From the NCBI RefSeq assembly GCF_034424155.1, contig NZ_CP139992.1, forward strand, positions 1,380,012-1,444,011: a stretch of 64,000 bases of DNA, read 5' to 3'. The position numbers and the translations under genes are program-made. The notes under the pieces were generated by a model that worked only from the letters and a program-made list of their open reading frames with translations, was not told where the DNA came from and did no database searches. Every line of letters starts with the position of its first letter. Within the stretch, counting starts at the first letter, position 1. Positions 60,717-64,000 of the stretch are shown one piece after another. This DNA comes from Hafnia alvei (GTDB taxonomy: Bacteria > Pseudomonadota > Gammaproteobacteria > Enterobacterales > Enterobacteriaceae).

Positions 60717-60792
60717 TGGTGGGTGATGACGGGATCGAACCGCCGACCCCCTCCTTGTAAGGGAGGTGCTCTCCCAGCTGAGCTAATCACCC
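60717..60792 (-). tRNA. tRNA-Val (anticodon TAC), copy 5
   Basis: Same 76-nt gene, anticodon TAC, CCA encoded; the first gene of the operon, directly behind its promoter. Confidence 0.97.
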
Positions 60793-60809
60793 CCGCTGTG
60801 TGGAGTCGC

Positions 60810-60837
60810 ATTATAGGGAGCGCCCGAAAATGGTCAA
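60810..60837 (-). promoter_or_regulatory. tRNA-Val/Lys operon promoter
   Basis: On the minus strand TTGACC (60832-60837) and a perfect TATAAT (60810-60815) with 16-bp spacing, followed by a GC-rich GCGACTCC discriminator typical of stringently controlled tRNA promoters. Located 18 bp before the first tRNA-Val. Confidence 0.88.
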
Positions 60838-61066
60838 CGCTTTTTTCAAGAAAAAATGCTGTTCGTTGGAAAAATAGTCAAGATGTCTTATACATAGACA
60901 GCAATGAGAACTTTTTAAGCACATTTTGCAATAAGCTCTCTAACTATAGACGTAACGGCGTTGAGGAATCGGGGCGTAATGGTAGAATGCTGCCTACTTA
61001 TTAGTAATAGAAAGCAGGCCACATTCCTCTAATGTGGGTCATTGCGTAATAAAGGCCACGTTTCAC

Positions 61067-62482
61067 ATGAAAATCAAAACTCGTTTTGCACCTAGCCCAA
61101 CGGGCTACCTGCACGTAGGTGGTGCGCGTACCGCACTTTATTCTTGGTTGTTCGCCCGCCACGCCGGCGGTGAATTTGTTCTTCGTATTGAAGATACCGA
61201 TCTTGAGCGTTCAACTCAGGAAGCCATCGACGCCATCATGGATGGTATGAACTGGCTGAATCTCGATTGGGATGAGGGTCCGTACTACCAGACCAAACGT
61301 TTTGATCGTTATAACCATGTGATCGATCAGATGTTAGAGCAGGGCACCGCCTATAAATGCTACTGCTCTAAAGAACGTCTGGAAGAGCTGCGTGAAACGC
61401 AAATGGCTAACGGTGAGAAGCCTCGTTACGATGGCCGTTGCCGTCATAGCCATGAACATCACGCTGAGGACGAGCCGCACGTCGTGCGTTTCCTTAACCC
61501 TCAGGAAGGCTCCGTTATCTTTGATGATAAAATTCGTGGCCCAATTGAATTCAGTAACCAAGAACTGGACGATCTGATTATCCGTCGTACCGATGGTTCT
61601 CCGACCTATAACTTCTGCGTTGTGATCGATGACTGGGATATGGAAATCACTCACGTTATCCGTGGTGAAGATCACATCAATAACACGCCGCGTCAGATCA
61701 ACATTCTGAAAGCGTTAGGTGCTCCGGTTCCTGAATACGCACACGTGTCGATGATTCTAGGCGATGACGGTAAAAAATTGTCTAAGCGTCATGGTGCGGT
61801 TGGTGTAATGCAGTATCGCGATGACGGCTATCTGCCAGAAGCGTTGCTGAACTATTTAGTGCGCTTGGGCTGGTCTCACGGCGACCAAGAAATCTTCAGC
61901 ATCGATGAAATGAAAGAGTTCTTCACGCTTGATGACATCAGCAAGTCAGCAAGTGCGTTCAACACTGAAAAACTACAGTGGCTGAATCATCACTACATCA
62001 ACACGATGGCGCCAGAATATGTGGCTATTCATCTGGCATGGCATATCCATGAAGCGGGTTATGAAACGCGCAATGGTCCACAGCTGGTTGAAATTGTTAA
62101 GTTGCTGGCTGAGCGCTGCAAAACTCTGAAAGAAATGGCCGCTCAGGCGCGTTATTTCTACGAAGATTTTGCTGAGTTTGATGCTGATGCGGCGAAAAAA
62201 CACCTGCGTCCTGTCGCGCGTCAGCCGTTAGAACTGGTACGTTCTAAGCTGGCGGCAATTACTGACTGGACCGCTGAAAATATCCACCATGCTATCCAAG
62301 GCACTGCGGATGAGTTGGAAGTAGGCATGGGCAAAGTTGGTATGCCACTGCGTGTGGCTGTTACCGGTGCAGGCCAGTCACCTGGCGTGGATGTGACCGT
62401 ACATGCGATTGGTCAGCAGCGTTCACTGAAGCGTATTGACATGGCTCTGGCATTTATTGCCGAGCGTGAAGCGCAGCAATAA
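61067..62482 (+). CDS. gltX: Glutamyl-tRNA synthetase GltX
   Basis: A class I aminoacyl-tRNA synthetase charging tRNA-Glu; 471 residues as in E. coli. The HIGH-like motif is [17 protein letters not shown] and the KMSKS-like motif is [15 protein letters not shown]. Zinc-ligand cysteines are in KCYCSKERL and GRCRH. ATG 61067 gives the standard start [13 protein letters not shown]; a longer frame adds 11 unrelated residues. Divergent from the tRNA-Val/Lys operon, the E. coli arrangement. Confidence 0.97.
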   Translation: MKIKTRFAPSPTGYLHVGGARTALYSWLFARHAGGEFVLRIEDTDLERSTQEAIDAIMDGMNWLNLDWDEGPYYQTKRFDRYNHVIDQMLEQGTAYKCYCSKERLEELRETQMANGEKPRYDGRCRHSHEHHAEDEPHVVRFLNPQEGSVIFDDKIRGPIEFSNQELDDLIIRRTDGSPTYNFCVVIDDWDMEITHVIRGEDHINNTPRQINILKALGAPVPEYAHVSMILGDDGKKLSKRHGAVGVMQYRDDGYLPEALLNYLVRLGWSHGDQEIFSIDEMKEFFTLDDISKSASAFNTEKLQWLNHHYINTMAPEYVAIHLAWHIHEAGYETRNGPQLVEIVKLLAERCKTLKEMAAQARYFYEDFAEFDADAAKKHLRPVARQPLELVRSKLAAITDWTAENIHHAIQGTADELEVGMGKVGMPLRVAVTGAGQSPGVDVTVHAIGQQRSLKRIDMALAFIAEREAQQ

Positions 62483-62507
62483 GTCTATTAGATTATGCTT
62501 ATACAAG

Positions 62508-62531
62508 AAAAACCGGCTTTTGCCGGTTTTT
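62508..62531 (+). terminator. gltX terminator
   Basis: AAAAACCGGC (62508-62517), TTTT loop, GCCGGTTTTT (62522-62531), followed by CTTT. Symmetric, so it may also act on the leftward YfeC-like transcript. Confidence 0.9.
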
Positions 62532-62623
62532 CTTTATCTAGAACAAGCTCTTTGTCATTCACATCTTTTTCTATACCTCGAACTATAAGAGCAATTTCGA
62601 TTTCTAAATCGCTTTTCTATATT

Positions 62624-62812
62624 TTAGCTGTCGTTGGCATGTAAGCATTGCAGCAGGGTATTTATCCCCTCGCGCATAGTAAAATCGGTGAGGAATATCT
62701 GTTCGTCTTGGCTCATCTGATGAAAGATATTTATCCAAGCTTTATCTGGTGAGGAGGTAATTGCGGTACTCTTAAGCACTTCTTTGGCGGTAAACCAGTC
62801 CTTTTTTTTCAT
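62624..62812 (-). CDS. YfeC-like protein lacking most of its DNA-binding domain
   Basis: A 62-residue protein. The start MKKKDWFTAKEVL matches the N-terminus of the neighbouring 132-residue gene (MNKEWYAAKELV), and the rest (KAWINIFHQMSQDEQIFLTDFTMREGINTLLQCL) matches its C-terminal half (KAWSAIYYQLTEDEREQLTRFIMRRGINALLGCL). About 60 residues that hold the helix-turn-helix in the neighbour are missing, in frame. GGATATCATA precedes the ATG. It starts 25 bp after the neighbour ends, probably in one transcript. It may be a decayed duplicate or a small protein that pairs with the full-length one. Confidence 0.6.
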   Translation of the reverse strand: MKKKDWFTAKEVLKSTAITSSPDKAWINIFHQMSQDEQIFLTDFTMREGINTLLQCLHANDS

Positions 62813-62837
62813 TATGATATCCTATCTTTCGAGAGCG

Positions 62838-63236
62838 TTATGAGACTGAATTTATGGTGTTATTTTGATCGTAAAGACTGGTCTGTGACTGCTGAGGCTC
62901 TAAGCAGCCCAAGAGTGCGTTAATGCCTCGGCGCATGATAAAACGCGTTAGCTGCTCGCGCTCGTCTTCCGTCAACTGATAATAGATTGCACTCCATGCT
63001 TTTTCTGCTTTAGGAAGATCAGTCAAATAAAACGATGACTCTTCGTTTGCTAGCAGCGCAGACACAACTTCATCAGGAAAACTGCTGATATGGTATTCGA
63101 GTGCTTTACCTTGCACGCCACTACGCTTCTGTTTGCGCCATCCTTCCGATTTTGCTCTTTGGTTTATGGCTTGTGGCGTAGTGGGAAAACCAGCGATTCC
63201 AACCAACTCTTTTGCTGCATACCATTCCTTGTTCAT
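62838..63236 (-). CDS. YfeC/YfeD-like putative DNA-binding protein (Mu-type HTH)
   Basis: A 132-residue protein. The N-terminal half (KEWYAAKELVGIAGFPTTPQAINQRAKSEGWRKQKRSGVQGKALEY) has the Mu-repressor/MuA-type winged helix pattern, with the AINxRAKxEGWxxQKRxGVQG core. The C-terminal half is a helical segment ending RRGINALLGCL, also seen in E. coli YfeC and YfeD, which lie at this same place between gltX and the tRNA-Ala genes. AAGGAAG precedes the ATG. Target unknown. Which of YfeC or YfeD it matches best cannot be decided here. Confidence 0.75.
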   Translation of the reverse strand: MNKEWYAAKELVGIAGFPTTPQAINQRAKSEGWRKQKRSGVQGKALEYHISSFPDEVVSALLANEESSFYLTDLPKAEKAWSAIYYQLTEDEREQLTRFIMRRGINALLGCLEPQQSQTSLYDQNNTINSVS

Positions 63237-63439
63237 ATTTCTTCCTTTGCTTACTAAAAAACACTGTCGTATGTATTACCCAAAATAGTTACATATCTAG
63301 CTAATAGAATACAGTGAGTGAAGCTATAAAATAGCTTTAGCATTCCTAAAGATTGGATTGTTTTCAGCTTCAATTTGTCGATAAATTTCGCTGAGTTGGC
63401 GGCTTTTTCAGCGTTTAGATTAAGAAAAACATTTAGCCG

Positions 63440-63468
63440 TTGACAGTATTTGTGAGGTTTCATATCAT
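63440..63468 (+). promoter_or_regulatory. Promoter of the tRNA-Ala pair
   Basis: A perfect TTGACA (63440-63445) and TATCAT (63463-63468) with 17-bp spacing, followed by GC-rich GCGCCCC, a stringent-type discriminator; 32 bp before the first tRNA-Ala. Confidence 0.87.
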
Positions 63469-63500
63469 GCGCCCCGTTAACGCGATTTAGCGTCAGCGTT

Positions 63501-63576
<76 letters not shown>

Positions 63577-63661
63577 ACCTTTTCTCAGACTGGTTGGTCG
63601 TTTTATAAGCTTTAGAAATAAGCTTGAAAGAAGTACAACCACTTCTCGTAGTTTACGTTGT

Positions 63662-63737
<76 letters not shown>

Positions 63738-63744
63738 AAATTTG

Positions 63745-63772
63745 AAAAGCCGACAGAAATGTCGGCTTTTTG
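63745..63772 (+). terminator. tRNA-Ala operon terminator
   Basis: AAAAGCCGACA (63745-63755), GAAA loop, TGTCGGCTTTT (63760-63770), then TGC; 8 nt past the second tRNA. Confidence 0.92.
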
Positions 63773-63926
63773 CTTTTCAGCATTTCGTACTGAAATTCTT
63801 TTCTCTTTCCGTTCGCTAGTTTCAACTCTTTCACTATCGATTCAATAAACGCCCTACATAATAGCCCTGTAAGCACCGCTACGGACTTTTCTGTAAAAAG
63901 AGATGTCATTGGGTAACGGGGAATAA

Positions 63927-63949
63927 AAAAGGCGCCTAAGCGCCTTTTA
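63927..63949 (-). terminator. Terminator for the leftward gene at the right edge
   Basis: AAAAGGCGC (63927-63935), CTAA loop, GCGCCTTTT (63940-63948). On the minus strand it is followed by T-rich sequence and lies 25 nt past a stop codon at 63974-63976. Confidence 0.75.
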
Positions 63950-63973
63950 GCCAATCAGAATTAACCTAACGTA

Positions 63974-64000
63974 TTACAGGAACAGACCTGCAATTGACGC
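63974..64000 (-). CDS. C-terminal end of a leftward gene, probably nupC (partial)
   Basis: Only eight codons and a stop are inside the window: ASIAGLFL followed by TAA on the minus strand. The residues fit the hydrophobic C-terminus of the nucleoside transporter NupC as I recall it, and nupC lies next to the tRNA-Ala pair in E. coli in this relative orientation. The terminator just downstream supports a real gene end. Identity rests on synteny and a very short match. Confidence 0.4.
   Translation of the reverse strand, partial: ASIAGLFL

Noticed and set aside
59818-60792. Possible CRISPR array because of regularly repeated blocks
   Set aside because: The repeats are full 76-nt tRNA genes with encoded CCA and a 122-bp duplication, far longer than CRISPR repeats and with irregular spacing.
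63254-63463. 69-codon leftward frame between the YfeC-like gene and tRNA-Ala
   Set aside because: Its start overlaps the strong tRNA-Ala promoter, the residues show no domain or membrane pattern, and I know no counterpart at this conserved locus.

Overview
The window is a chromosomal stretch of a gamma-proteobacterium of the order Enterobacterales. Most housekeeping genes give near full-length matches to Escherichia coli proteins I know (AroG, GpmA, HemF, AmiA, CysPTWA, CysM, PtsH/I-Crr, CysK, ZipA, LigA, GltX), but gene order is rearranged and several accessory loci are present. The gene set (a complete malonate decarboxylase cluster, a lone lacZ, a pga operon beside the gltX/tRNA region) would suit Hafnia or a close relative. 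That genus call is an inference; the order-level call is firm.

Layout. 1-3.2 kb: aroG, a Spy/CpxP-like periplasmic protein, gpmA behind a near-perfect Fur box, and psiF. 3.4-10.2 kb: a leftward copper/silver efflux operon (CusF, outer-membrane channel, CusB with a fused C-terminal CusF domain, CusA) headed by a His/Met/Cys-rich small protein. 10.4-12.1 kb: a degraded accessory patch holding an intact DUF2778/Tlde1-like effector with a candidate two-helix immunity protein, a broken hcp fragment and an internally deleted IS3-family transposase. 12.3-13.3 kb: the 27-residue membrane protein YohP and the lipoprotein NlpA. 13.6-21.8 kb: mdcABCDEFGH and the convergent regulator mdcR, giving malonate uptake and decarboxylation. 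22-23.3 kb: yohC, yajD and a 32-codon membrane ORF. 23.5-29.3 kb: one rightward gene string encoding a fatty acid desaturase, an OsmF-YehYXW compatible-solute ABC transporter and a PhnD-like binding protein. 29.3-31.6 kb: yaiI, hemF, amiA (leftward). 31.8-35 kb: orphan lacZ. 35-38 kb: ypeA, yfeZ, yfeY (with a sigma-E-like promoter), yfeX.

38-48 kb: sulfate/thiosulfate uptake and cysteine synthesis (cysPTWA, cysM, cysK, cysZ) interleaved with the PTS genes ptsH-ptsI-crr. 48.2-51.7 kb: zipA, ligA, ypeB. 52-57.7 kb: leftward pgaABCD for poly-N-acetylglucosamine, with pgaA split by a frameshift at a run of seven A, and a divergent ToxR/CadC-like membrane regulator. 59-60.8 kb: an unrecognised tail-anchored protein, a 122-bp duplication that copies the 3' end of tRNA-Lys, then tRNA-Lys(TTT) and five tRNA-Val(TAC). 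61-64 kb: gltX, two YfeC-like genes (one with its DNA-binding half missing), two tRNA-Ala(GGC), and at the right edge the last codons of what is probably nupC.

The most interesting items are the orphan effector/immunity/hcp remnant, the pgaA frameshift at a slippery A AAA AAA heptamer, the CusB-CusF fusion, a structured dispersed repeat present in two sizes, the tRNA-Lys 3'-end duplication, and the trimmed YfeC paralogue. All identifications come from reading and recalled family knowledge; no database search was run.
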